NCBI GenBank assembly: GCA_046331265.1
Contig: JAXLRE010000004.1
Location: 75,137 to 139,136 of the forward strand
DNA from: JAGPDB01 sp046331265
GTDB lineage: Bacteria; Actinomycetota; Acidimicrobiia; IMCC26256; JAGPDB01
Length of the DNA: 64,000 nucleotides
Direction of reading: 5' to 3'
Shown: positions 8,809-16,608 of the stretch, in pieces
How positions within the stretch are numbered: the first letter of the stretch is position 1
How the letters are laid out: every line of letters starts with the position of its first letter
Translations under genes and position numbers: made by a program
The notes under the pieces: generated by a model
The model's database searches: none
Seen by the model: only the letters and a program-made list of their open reading frames with translations
What the model was told of the DNA's origin: nothing

Positions 8809-9477
8809 ATGTTTGGGGCCGTAAAGTCAAGAACAATATTGTTCAAGCTGATCAGTACATGTTTTTTAATGACATTTATTTTCATCAGCTCGACTACAAC
8901 CACGGCATTTTCATCAACAAAAGTTAGCGTCTACAAAAACGGAACAGTTGATAGTGCCGCTGAACAAGATTTTCTTAATCGCACAAATGCGTTACGCGCC
9001 TCATTAGGTTTAGGAGCTTTAAAAGTTAATGGAGAACTATTAACTAAAGCTAGAAATTGGAGTCAAACACAAGCTGACTCTGGAACAATTTTCCACTCGA
9101 CACTTACAAATGGAGTAACACAAAATTGGCATCGTTTAGGTGAGAACGTTGGAATGGGTCCAGATGTAGCATCTATTCATGATGCGTTGGTCAGATCTCC
9201 GCGACACTATGAGAACTTAGCTGATCCAGGTTTTACTGACGTAGGTATAGGTGTTGTTAGACAAGGCGATGTTATTTATGTAACACAAGTTTTTATGGAA
9301 TTAATGCCAGTAAATTCTCAACCTGCAACAACACCAGCTAAAAGCACACCTAGTAAAGCTCCAGCAAATGCATCATCTGCTTTGCCTGCACAGCCAGTTG
9401 CAGAAGCTGCTCCACTTAAAACTGCTTCAGAAGAGTTAAGTGCGATTGTTAAAAAGATAAGCGCACTCGAAGCTTAA
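8809..9477 (+). CDS. Secreted CAP-domain (SCP/PR-1, YkwD-like) protein
   Basis: Extracellular protein with a signal peptide (basic start, then ILFKLISTCFLMTFIFISS, cleavage near TTAFS) and a CAP domain at about residues 52-168: FLNRTNALRASLGLGALKVN, FHSTL, LGENVGMG and HDALVRSPRHYENL carry the conserved His and Glu cavity residues. The C-terminal 55 residues are Pro/Ala/Ser-rich and end in a short charged helix, resembling a wall-spanning linker. Bacterial CAP proteins of this YkwD type are of unsettled function. No operon partner on the plus strand. Confidence 0.85.
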   Translation: MFGAVKSRTILFKLISTCFLMTFIFISSTTTTAFSSTKVSVYKNGTVDSAAEQDFLNRTNALRASLGLGALKVNGELLTKARNWSQTQADSGTIFHSTLTNGVTQNWHRLGENVGMGPDVASIHDALVRSPRHYENLADPGFTDVGIGVVRQGDVIYVTQVFMELMPVNSQPATTPAKSTPSKAPANASSALPAQPVAEAAPLKTASEELSAIVKKISALEA

Positions 9478-9480
9478 AAT

Positions 9481-9573
9481 TTATCCACCTACATGGAAAT
9501 ATAATTTCGCAACACCTGCAATAATAATTAAAAGCATGCATGCAGCCAAACATAGTGTCACCCAAGAACGCAT
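9481..9573 (-). CDS. Putative 30-residue single-membrane-span peptide
   Basis: A short reading frame starting with ATG 15 bp after the SAM-hydrolase-like gene, on the same strand. The peptide begins MRSWVTLCLAACMLL and continues with a hydrophobic stretch to LYFHVGG at the C-terminus. It is one membrane helix long, with a single Arg near the N-terminus. It could be a small membrane protein translated from the preceding transcript, or just chance. No family is recognised. Confidence 0.35.
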   Translation of the reverse strand: MRSWVTLCLAACMLLIIIAGVAKLYFHVGG

Positions 9574-9588
9574 GAAATAATTTTAGTT

Positions 9589-11133
9589 TTATTGGTTATT
9601 AGGATTCGTATCACCAGTATTTTCTTCTTCAGCAGGACCTTTGAATAAATCAAATACATTCTCTGGTAAGCCTGATCCTGGAACAGTTTCTTTATCTGGT
9701 GTTGGATTTTGCGTATAAGTTGGAGTTGGATCCGGCGCTGGCGCTTGAGGCTGCTCAACAGGAGGAGGAAAATACGAAGCTGGAGTATCCGGAACAGGTT
9801 GTTGTGGAGGAACTGGCTGCACTGGAGCTTGCGGTGTTGGATTTTGCGCATAAGTTAGAGTTGGATCCGGCGCTGGCGCTTGAGGCTGTTGCTGGGCCTG
9901 TGGTTCACGCGCAAAAGGATCAGAAGAAACTTGTGGTGTTTCACTTTGTTGCGGTGCAACAGGTGATGGTTGAGCCCAAGCCGGTGGTGCTATAGGTACT
10001 TGAGGTTGACCAGCTTGTGTCTGCGACTGTGGTTCACGCGCAAAAGGATCAGCACCAATTTGTATAGATGAATTTTGAGTTTCGTTATTTTGCACGGGGG
10101 CCATTGATCCAAAATTCTCTACATTTTGTACAGGAGGATTTTGTGGAACTTGAGGAATTGGATTAACAGGTGCTTGAGGTGGCATTTGAGTTTGCACCGG
10201 TGGTTGCGCAAGTGGCTGTACTGGATTTTGAACAGGTACACTTTGCATTCCAGAATCAGCATCAGAATTTTGATTACTTACATATTCTTCAGCAGGAATA
10301 TCCCGTCCAGTTATTGTTGAGCCTTGTGGCAAAATCGCAACAGCTTTTCCTTCTTTAAGATCTAATTCTCTAGCTGCATTATCGAGGTTTTTGACAATAG
10401 ATATCATGCCAGTTGAATCAATAAGAATTCCGAGCTGAGAAATCGCTAGATCTGCATAACGTTCAACATATTTTGCCATATAGTCATTGTTGTTTACTCT
10501 GACAGAAACAGTGTCGCCAATATTTACATTTTTCGATTGTAATTCTTCAGGTGTAATATTTATTTGAGTATTGCCAAATCTATCTACCGACCAAACTTCT
10601 CCTAAAAATGCTCCACCTTCATCATGTCGAGATAGTTGCAACATGCCAGGAACAAGTTGTTCGAGCGGAACAACAGGACCCAGTTCACCAATATCTGTAC
10701 CTGCAGCAAGAACACCCGCAGCTGGAGCCAAAATGTCTCTCGCAGCAAAAACTTTTCCGGGAGCTTCTATTTGAAACTCTGGATTAGAAATATGAATGAC
10801 ACGTTTTGGTTCACCAATAAGTTGTGCAGCTGGAGCCAAAATACCGTTGTCAGGTCCAATCAAAATACCTTGTTCCATTTCAACAGCTATATATCTTTGG
10901 TCTCTAGGTGAACCTGGATCAATAGCAGCTAGAACAATTCCGTTTGGTAAAAATTGAATTGCACGCGTTAAGGCAAGCGCACCTGCTCTTACATCAAAAG
11001 GAGCAATGTCATGAGTTATGTCGAAAATATTCACATTTGGAGCTTGCTGATAAATTATTGCCTTACATACTCCTACAGATTCGTCGTTGGTCCCCATGTC
11101 CGACAAAAAAGATATAACTTCATATTTAGCCAT
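9589..11133 (-). CDS. SAM hydrolase-family (DUF62) protein with long Pro/Gln-rich tail
   Basis: The N-terminal about 265 residues belong to the DUF62 family (SAM hydroxide adenosyltransferase, related to fluorinase). Visible blocks are LSDMGTNDESVGVCKAI, DITHDIAPFDVRAGALAL, IDPGSPRDQR and LIGPDNGILAP. In hydrolases an Asp-Arg-His triad is expected; where the motif normally reads TFHGRD this protein has VFAARD (residues 128-133), so the His appears to be Ala. From about residue 285 to 514 the protein is low-complexity and rich in Pro, Gln, Val and Thr, with repeated units DPFAREPQ (twice) and QAPAPDPT-TYxQNPTP (twice), ending in an acidic tail. Normal members lack this tail. Confidence 0.82.
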   Translation of the reverse strand: MAKYEVISFLSDMGTNDESVGVCKAIIYQQAPNVNIFDITHDIAPFDVRAGALALTRAIQFLPNGIVLAAIDPGSPRDQRYIAVEMEQGILIGPDNGILAPAAQLIGEPKRVIHISNPEFQIEAPGKVFAARDILAPAAGVLAAGTDIGELGPVVPLEQLVPGMLQLSRHDEGGAFLGEVWSVDRFGNTQINITPEELQSKNVNIGDTVSVRVNNNDYMAKYVERYADLAISQLGILIDSTGMISIVKNLDNAARELDLKEGKAVAILPQGSTITGRDIPAEEYVSNQNSDADSGMQSVPVQNPVQPLAQPPVQTQMPPQAPVNPIPQVPQNPPVQNVENFGSMAPVQNNETQNSSIQIGADPFAREPQSQTQAGQPQVPIAPPAWAQPSPVAPQQSETPQVSSDPFAREPQAQQQPQAPAPDPTLTYAQNPTPQAPVQPVPPQQPVPDTPASYFPPPVEQPQAPAPDPTPTYTQNPTPDKETVPGSGLPENVFDLFKGPAEEENTGDTNPNNQ

Positions 11134-11275
11134 TATTACAACCTTTAAATTTCGATAACCACTATCCTAGATTTATCGTCTTAGATACCTAGAAACTAAG
11201 GAAGTTTCGAGAGTTTTTCACAAGTTGTTGTATAAATTTTCACAATATTTAGCTAAAGCCACGAAAAGTGTTCGC

Positions 11276-12148
11276 TTATTCGAAGTAGCTTCTTGCAAAA
11301 TCAGCAATTACTTCATAATGGCTAGAAGGCCTGTTCAAACTTAATGGTACAGCTAAAGCACTTGGTTCCGGAACAGAGGCAACCGCAACTGCAACGGAAT
11401 CAAGCGATGTGAATGCAACAGTCGGATAACCTGCTGTTAATGCAGCTCCAGCAAAAATATGATCTGCAACAACTAGATCAGGTCGAGGAAGATGAAAAAT
11501 TAAGTCATCTGCAACTTTTGCATCATCGGTAGCAAGTAGAGAATTTTTATCGGTAACAACTCCAACTTGACCGCACCAAGTTAGTTGTCGATCCTTTCTT
11601 CCATCTGCAACAAATGAACTTGTATTGTCATAAGAATATAAGATTTCTGCACCGCATTCTTGTGAAAGTCTGGTTAACTCAATCATCAAAGGCAACATAG
11701 AAGCTGGACGAGAAGATGCAAAAATTATTTTTGCTTGCTTTTTTGCAGCAGAAGAAATTTTTTCAAATGCTTCATCCAACGCAATCATTGTTAACTCTAA
11801 ATCGATATTGACAACAGGTCGTGAAGTATCAGTACCAAATACTTCTTCTAAGCATTCTTCAATTGCGCCAGCATCTAATGCGTGAAGTAGATATTTTGCA
11901 GATATACCCATTGTTGATTGAGGCTCGCGACGTGCGAGTTGACCAATAGAGTCACGAAATATTTGTGTAGATACAGATGCACGTGAGCCAGACAAACCTA
12001 ATTTTTTTAGTTGTTGTTCAAACGTCAATGAATCGATATCAGGACGAATCGTTAAAGATCCCGCTTGTCGTAACGGGCGTAAAATTCTTTTCGGTCTACG
12101 TTTAAATCTAAAACGTGCCGGTCCTGGTACAAATCGATGCTCTTCCAT
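11276..12148 (-). CDS. Conserved protein of unknown function, possibly phosphatase-like
   Basis: 290-residue cytosolic protein without membrane segments. It opens with a very basic stretch (FRFKRRPKRILRPLRQ). The core has alternating hydrophobic strands and helices, with VVNIDLELTMIALDEAF, AKIIFASSRPASML, CGAEILYSYDNTS and DLVVADHIFAGAALTAGYP. Adjacent to proC and on the same strand, 42 bp after it. It is reminiscent of an actinobacterial family labelled phosphatase, but I see no catalytic motif I would trust. Function not assigned. Confidence 0.55.
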   Translation of the reverse strand: MEEHRFVPGPARFRFKRRPKRILRPLRQAGSLTIRPDIDSLTFEQQLKKLGLSGSRASVSTQIFRDSIGQLARREPQSTMGISAKYLLHALDAGAIEECLEEVFGTDTSRPVVNIDLELTMIALDEAFEKISSAAKKQAKIIFASSRPASMLPLMIELTRLSQECGAEILYSYDNTSSFVADGRKDRQLTWCGQVGVVTDKNSLLATDDAKVADDLIFHLPRPDLVVADHIFAGAALTAGYPTVAFTSLDSVAVAVASVPEPSALAVPLSLNRPSSHYEVIADFARSYFE

Positions 12149-12190
12149 ATTTTGTCTTTGTATACTAGCTTTCCGTAAAGAAAAGGGCGA

Positions 12191-12991
12191 TTACTGGTTA
12201 TTTAACTGCTCGGCCCTAATGGTTGCAGCCTTTAGAGCTGACTCAACAATTTCAGTAAAATTAGCCTCTTGAAATGACGTCAACGCTGCTTGGGTTGTTC
12301 CACCAGGTGAAGTAACTTGCTCGCGTAAAGATGAAAAACTTACATCTTCATTTGAGACTGCATCTGCTGATTTAAGAGTTTGCGCCACTAGTGAACGAGC
12401 AATGTTTTCATCTAAACCGTTTTTTATCGCAAATTTTTCTAACTCTTCTGAGAGCAAAAAATAATATGCTGGACCACTACCAGATACCGCTGTTATTAAG
12501 TTCATTTGTTTTTCGTCTACTTCAAAAACTTTTCCTACGGATTCAAGTATTTGAATTGATTTAGTTCTTATGTCGCTCGATGCGTCTCCTGTAAAGCAAA
12601 CTGCTGTCGCACTTTGTTTTTGTGAAGCTCCAAGATTTGGCATTGCTCTTATAACAGTTATTTCATTTGATACTGATTTTATTGATTCAATTGCTAGACC
12701 TGCTGCTATTGAAATAAATGTTTTTGTTTGAGGAAAAATTGTAAAGGCTTGTTCAACAACTTCTTTAACATCTTTTGGTTTTACGGCAATAAGAAATATA
12801 TCTTCATTACTTAGTTCAATTTTTTTAGATAACTCTTCGAGAGTTGTAAAAGCTTTTACCTGTAACTCTTCGCTGGCTTTTTTGTTTTCCTCATTTTTTT
12901 CTACAACAAAAATAGAATCAAAATTAGATGCTTTTAACCCGCTGACAAATGAACGGCCCATGTTGCCGCCACCGATTATTACGATATTCAT
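12191..12991 (-). CDS. proC: Pyrroline-5-carboxylate reductase
   Basis: Last step of proline synthesis, NAD(P)H-dependent reduction of 1-pyrroline-5-carboxylate. The N-terminal Rossmann motif is NIVIIGGGNMGRSF; AVKPKDV and RAMPNLGA follow; and the C-terminal signature reads LREQVTSPGGTTQAAL. The 266 residues are the normal size. It is monocistronic or leads into the unknown gene downstream on the minus strand. Confidence 0.95.
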   Translation of the reverse strand: MNIVIIGGGNMGRSFVSGLKASNFDSIFVVEKNEENKKASEELQVKAFTTLEELSKKIELSNEDIFLIAVKPKDVKEVVEQAFTIFPQTKTFISIAAGLAIESIKSVSNEITVIRAMPNLGASQKQSATAVCFTGDASSDIRTKSIQILESVGKVFEVDEKQMNLITAVSGSGPAYYFLLSEELEKFAIKNGLDENIARSLVAQTLKSADAVSNEDVSFSSLREQVTSPGGTTQAALTSFQEANFTEIVESALKAATIRAEQLNNQ

Positions 12992-13017
12992 TGCGATGAG
13001 ATTAGCATGCTTAAATG

Positions 13018-13076
13018 TAACGAAAACCCGCGACCTTCAGGCTTCCCCGACCAAAAGGTCTACAGGTTTTTCGTTA
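13018..13076. repeat. Nested inverted repeat between XRE regulator and proC
   Basis: Outer arms taacgaaaacc (13018-13028) and ggtttttcgtta (13065-13076) pair over 11 bp with one bulge, and inside them gacctt and aaggtc form a second 6-bp stem. The element lies after the 3' end of the XRE regulator and before proC, both on the minus strand. It could be a transcription terminator or a structured RNA element. There is no clear U-tract outside the stem. Confidence 0.45.
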
Positions 13077-13145
13077 ATGCCACTGTATGAATACAGTAAA
13101 ATCAATATACCATTATTTGCAATATTATACAAGATAAGAAAATAT

Positions 13146-13595
13146 TTATTCTTCGCCTAATGCTTTTCGCATCTCTTCAACTGTTATTTTCCCAGTTTTT
13201 AGCTTGGCATATAGCTCAAGAAGCAAATCTCTTTGGTCTTCATCAAGACCTTCTTCATGACGAATGGAATCCATTACGTTTTGACGTTCTTGTGGATGCA
13301 AGATTCCAGCTCGCACATACAAAGTTTCAGAAGAAATTCGAAGCCCTTTTGCTATACCTTGCAATATTTCCGCAGATGGTTTCCTTAAGCCTCGTTCTAT
13401 CTGAGACAAGTATGGATTTGATATTCCCGCAAGCGATGAAAGCCGGCGCAAACTTAGTTGCGCGGTATTTCTTTGGTCACGGATAAAGTTTCCAAGATCT
13501 TTTAAACGTTGTTGCACCTCAGCAGGAACTTGATCGCGAAAAGACATTGAATCATCATTGTTGTTTTCTCTATCTTTATCGTTATCGTCGACCAT
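13146..13595 (-). CDS. XRE-family transcriptional regulator
   Basis: 149-residue DNA-binding protein. The helix-turn-helix spans about residues 33-90 and is easily read: LGNFIRDQRNTAQLSLRRL, then LAGISNPYLSQIERGLRKPS and LQGIAKGLRIS. An acidic N-terminal extension precedes it and a helical C-terminal tail follows. This arrangement is widespread in Actinobacteria. It lies 29 bp downstream of the RsiG-like anti-sigma gene on the same strand, so the two are probably one transcript. Its targets are unknown. Confidence 0.9.
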   Translation of the reverse strand: MVDDNDKDRENNNDDSMSFRDQVPAEVQQRLKDLGNFIRDQRNTAQLSLRRLSSLAGISNPYLSQIERGLRKPSAEILQGIAKGLRISSETLYVRAGILHPQERQNVMDSIRHEEGLDEDQRDLLLELYAKLKTGKITVEEMRKALGEE

Positions 13596-13624
13596 TATCC
13601 CTCGCTTTGATTGGCTAAAGCTTA

Positions 13625-14155
13625 TTAAGTAGTTGTTCTGCGCGCAATTTCGCTTTCAAGTTCATCGATGACATTATGTAGATTTTTTCTTGTATCTGAA
13701 ACTTCTGTTTCAAATTCCTTTAGACCATCTATCGATTCTTGCAACTCTTCATCTGACAATACGTCAATGTTTGCTAGCGAATCATCAGATACTAAAGATT
13801 CCATACCTCTTTTAAATTCAATGGATGGCGATGGTGCAAGTATTGAAGATAAACGTGAATTTGGTGCGCTAGAGCGAGTTTCTCCACTAGCCAAAATACT
13901 TGGCAATGCAGCGATTAGATCACTTAATGATCCACCACGCTTTCTTCGGTCTACTTCAGCTTTGTATATATCTAAGCGACTTTGCGCAAGTCTACGTAAG
14001 TAACTTATTTCTGTTTCGACTTCGCGCGCTGTAGATAATAGCTCTCGGACTTCGTTTTCAGATTTATCTGCAAGCCCATTTGTGTATTCACCGCTAAGGA
14101 TTATGTCGATTCGTCGGCGAAATTGTTCGTTGTTCTCTTGATCTTCTTGAGTCAT
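13625..14155 (-). CDS. rsiG: RsiG-like c-di-GMP-responsive anti-sigma factor
   Basis: 176-residue protein with two helical segments (about 33-72 and 133-173) joined by a Ser/Gly/Leu-rich linker. In each helix the c-di-GMP-binding signature of RsiG, E-x3-S-x2-R-x3-Q-x3-D, is found. The first is exact: E47, S51, R54, Q58, D62. The second is E149, S153, R156, H160, D164, with His for Gln. In Streptomyces, RsiG bound to c-di-GMP holds the sporulation sigma factor WhiG, a relative of flagellar FliA. With csrA and fliW in the same window, control of a FliA/WhiG-type sigma is likely but inferred. No sigma gene lies in the window. Confidence 0.8.
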   Translation of the reverse strand: MTQEDQENNEQFRRRIDIILSGEYTNGLADKSENEVRELLSTAREVETEISYLRRLAQSRLDIYKAEVDRRKRGGSLSDLIAALPSILASGETRSSAPNSRLSSILAPSPSIEFKRGMESLVSDDSLANIDVLSDEELQESIDGLKEFETEVSDTRKNLHNVIDELESEIARRTTT

Positions 14156-14254
14156 TGCTCTACTTTCATCTTTTCTAAGAGTAGTTTAAACGCATTTATA
14201 GTCAATGTTGCGATTACAAAGGATTTTAGCCCATCAATTAAGATATAGACCATC

Positions 14255-14315
14255 ACAGGGAGCGAAGGATGAGCGCCCACGAGCAACAATCGCTATGCGT
14301 AAGTTGCGATAAACG
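14255..14315 (+). repeat. Dispersed repeat, copy 1 (conserved head plus hairpin) upstream of tRNA-Arg
   Basis: Conserved head agcgaaggatgagcg followed by CC-rich bases and a weak hairpin (caac ... gttg arms). Two further copies lie at 33225 and 33292, just before tRNA-Lys. This copy ends 8 bp before tRNA-Arg. The head is nearly identical among copies while the hairpin loop sequence differs. Confidence 0.7.
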
Positions 14316-14323
14316 TGATACTA

Positions 14324-14400
14324 GCGCTCGTAGCTCAGCGGATTAGAGCATCTGACTTCGGATCAGAGGGTCGGGGGTTCGAATCCCTCCGGGCGCACCA
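14324..14400 (+). tRNA. tRNA-Arg (anticodon UCG)
   Basis: Complete cloverleaf: acceptor gcgctcg pairs with cgggcgc (one G-U), D-arm gctc/gagc, anticodon stem tctga/tcaga around cttcgga giving anticodon UCG, T-arm with ttcgaat. The 3' CCA is encoded. Decodes CGA arginine codons. Confidence 0.95.
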
Positions 14401-14426
14401 TATTGAAACAATAAAGGATAATTAAA

Positions 14427-15317
14427 ATGCGACACTTTATTGATATCGATGATGTCACCGATTCAGAACTTGAAGAAATTCTTGAATTATCAGAAAAAGA
14501 AAACCTAGACGCTGTCCTTGAAAGACAAAGCGTTGCTTTACTTTTTCAGAAACCATCAACAAGAACACGTCACAGTTCTGAAGCTGCAGTAGTGCAATTA
14601 GGTGGACACCCTGTTTATACAAGACCAGAAGAAATTGGGATTGATGAAAGAGAAACTGCTGAAGATATAGCTAAAACTCTATCGGGCTATCACAGCATTA
14701 TTGCTGCACGTGTTTTCCAACATTCTATTTTAGAGAGAATGGCCGCTGCATCTAAAGTGCCGGTTATTAATTTATTAAGCGATAGTTCACATCCGATTCA
14801 AACGCTTGCTGATCTTCTAACTATTCGACAAGTATTTGGAAAATTAAATGGAATTAATATTGCATATATTGGTGATGCAAATAATGTTGCATATTCATTA
14901 GCAGTAGGCGCAAATATGTGTGGAGCGAATTTTGTAATTTCTCATCCTGAAGTATACGGTTTCGATACAAATACCCAAGAACAATTTATATCTAAAAAGA
15001 TTGAAATCCACAGTGTGAGCAATCCTGTAGATGTGATAAAAGATGCAGACGTTATATATACAGATGCATGGTATTCAATGGGACAGGAAGACGAGAAAGA
15101 AATCCGCACACAAGCATTTAAAAATCATCAAATAAATGAAATGCTGATGAAACAGGCGAAATATAATGCAATTTTTATGCATTGCCTTCCTGCACATAGA
15201 GGCTACGAAGTGACAGATGAAGTGTTAGACGGTCATCAATCGAAAATTTGGGAACAAGCAGAAAATAGAATGCATACAATGCGAGGCTTGCTTTATTTCT
15301 TAAAGAACAATGGCTGA
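14427..15317 (+). CDS. argF: Ornithine carbamoyltransferase
   Basis: Makes citrulline from ornithine and carbamoyl phosphate. The carbamoyl-phosphate loop reads FQKPSTRTR, followed by SDSSHPIQTLADLLT (the HPxQ motif) and the ornithine-binding FMHCLPAHRG near the C-terminus. The 296 residues are slightly short for the family, mainly at the N-terminus. A purine-rich aaagga precedes the ATG. It is transcribed away from the other arg genes at 16.6-20.9 kb and overlaps the RNHCP gene by 8 bp. Confidence 0.95.
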   Translation: MRHFIDIDDVTDSELEEILELSEKENLDAVLERQSVALLFQKPSTRTRHSSEAAVVQLGGHPVYTRPEEIGIDERETAEDIAKTLSGYHSIIAARVFQHSILERMAAASKVPVINLLSDSSHPIQTLADLLTIRQVFGKLNGINIAYIGDANNVAYSLAVGANMCGANFVISHPEVYGFDTNTQEQFISKKIEIHSVSNPVDVIKDADVIYTDAWYSMGQEDEKEIRTQAFKNHQINEMLMKQAKYNAIFMHCLPAHRGYEVTDEVLDGHQSKIWEQAENRMHTMRGLLYFLKNNG

Positions 15318-15606
15318 AAACTTTAAACGAAACGTTGAAGACTTTACTTGTCTAAATTGTGGAGAAACAGTACACGGAAATGGCTATACAGACCATTGTC
15401 CTAAATGTCTTTACTCGCAGCATGTAGATGTAAACCCTGGCGATAGAGCAGCTCTAGAAACTTGTGGTGGCTTAATGAAACCTATAAATATTGCTCCGAT
15501 AAAGGGCGGTTACAAAATTTTTTATACATGTGAAAAATGTGGTTACGAGCATTCAAATAAGTCGTCTCATAATGACGATATATCTTCATTTATCGAAACA
15601 TTATGA
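15310..15606 (+). CDS. RNHCP domain protein
   Basis: 98-residue protein with four CxxC-type pairs (CLNC, CPKC, CEKC and a lone C in ETCGG) and the family core DHCPKCLYSQHVDVNPGDRA, the RNHCP motif. Probably binds zinc. The family is small, common in Actinobacteria and Firmicutes, and of unknown function. The gene overlaps argF by 8 bp and the convergent EamA gene by 40 bp. Confidence 0.85.
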   Translation: MAENFKRNVEDFTCLNCGETVHGNGYTDHCPKCLYSQHVDVNPGDRAALETCGGLMKPINIAPIKGGYKIFYTCEKCGYEHSNKSSHNDDISSFIETL

Positions 15607-16493
15607 TCTTGTTTTTTCTTAGCTTTAGTGAATAGGTTTAAAGACGAACCAATGATTACAAATATTAAACCCAAGAAGTAAGTTGGCTTTACACTCTCGT
15701 TTAAAAAAGCAATCGACATTATTAAAACAAACAAAGGTTGAAAGTAAAAAAAGATTACATTGGCTGACGAGTGAATTAATGCAATACTTTTTTGAAAAAC
15801 CACATACTGACCTATTGTGCCGATTAAAGCAATTCCGACTAAATATATAAACACAATTGAATTAAAGTTTTTCTCTGTTTGTATTCCATTTGAAAATAAA
15901 ACTAATGGAATTGAAAATATTAATGACAGCAATATCGATTGAAAACTTAAATTATATGGAGAGAATTGGTGCCCTATTTTTTGTACAAGCACACTGTACA
16001 TTGCTACTGAAGAACTTGCTAGAAGAATGAAGATTACCCCAATAAGTTCTATTTTCTGATCACTGTGTTTTCCAAGAGAAGGAAGAATAACTACGACAGC
16101 ACCAAGATATCCAACAACTATACCGACTATCTTTAGTAATGAAATTTTTTCTCTGAATATTGCAAAAAGAAAAATAGTAGCTTCGACTGGGACAAGACTA
16201 TAAAAAATTGGCGATATATGCGCCGGAATAAATTTTATAGCTAACATAAAAAATACAAAATTCAAGGAACCAAATAATGCAATCATTATTGTTTGCTTAG
16301 TAAAAACTAATTTGGTTTTCTTAATAGTAAAAATAACTATCGTAATAAGAATTATTGAGGTAACCATCCGCGAAAACAAAGCAAAAGATGGAGTTAGGTA
16401 TTCAAGTATTAATTTTGAAAAAATTGGTACACAAGCGCCGCAAAATGATGCAATGAGACTAAGTATTATTCCTTCTGATTTTTTGTTTTCCAT
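15567..16493 (-). CDS. EamA/DMT-family transporter
   Basis: 308-residue membrane protein with about ten hydrophobic helices and two EamA repeats (each ending in a GxxL/VxxG-type helix such as VVGYLGAVVVILPSL and FLGLIFVIIGSSLNLF). Members export amino acids or other metabolites in the inner membrane; the substrate is not predictable. A hydrophilic basic tail follows the last helix. A second, unrelated EamA gene lies at 40.2 kb. Confidence 0.85.
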   Translation of the reverse strand: MENKKSEGIILSLIASFCGACVPIFSKLILEYLTPSFALFSRMVTSIILITIVIFTIKKTKLVFTKQTIMIALFGSLNFVFFMLAIKFIPAHISPIFYSLVPVEATIFLFAIFREKISLLKIVGIVVGYLGAVVVILPSLGKHSDQKIELIGVIFILLASSSVAMYSVLVQKIGHQFSPYNLSFQSILLSLIFSIPLVLFSNGIQTEKNFNSIVFIYLVGIALIGTIGQYVVFQKSIALIHSSANVIFFYFQPLFVLIMSIAFLNESVKPTYFLGLIFVIIGSSLNLFTKAKKKQDHNVSINEDISSL

Positions 16494-16544
16494 AAATTTT
16501 CAAGCAGTGTATCACCAATAAGGTTGCTTTTCGTTACGAATAAA

Positions 16545-16599
16545 TTTGTGTTTGCGGGATTTTGCATCGAAAAACGATAGTTTTTCGACCCAACACGGG
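16545..16599. repeat. 53-nt dispersed nested palindrome, copy A
   Basis: Core tcgaaaaacgatagtttttcga is a perfect 9-bp stem with a gata loop; flanks gtgttt..ggg and cccaacac partly pair, making a nested palindrome. A copy with only three mismatches lies in inverted orientation at 33448-33500. Relative to the flanking transcripts both copies follow a 3' end in the same orientation, here argJ, there tRNA-Lys. Confidence 0.75.
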
Positions 16600-16608
16600 A
16601 AAGAGGGG

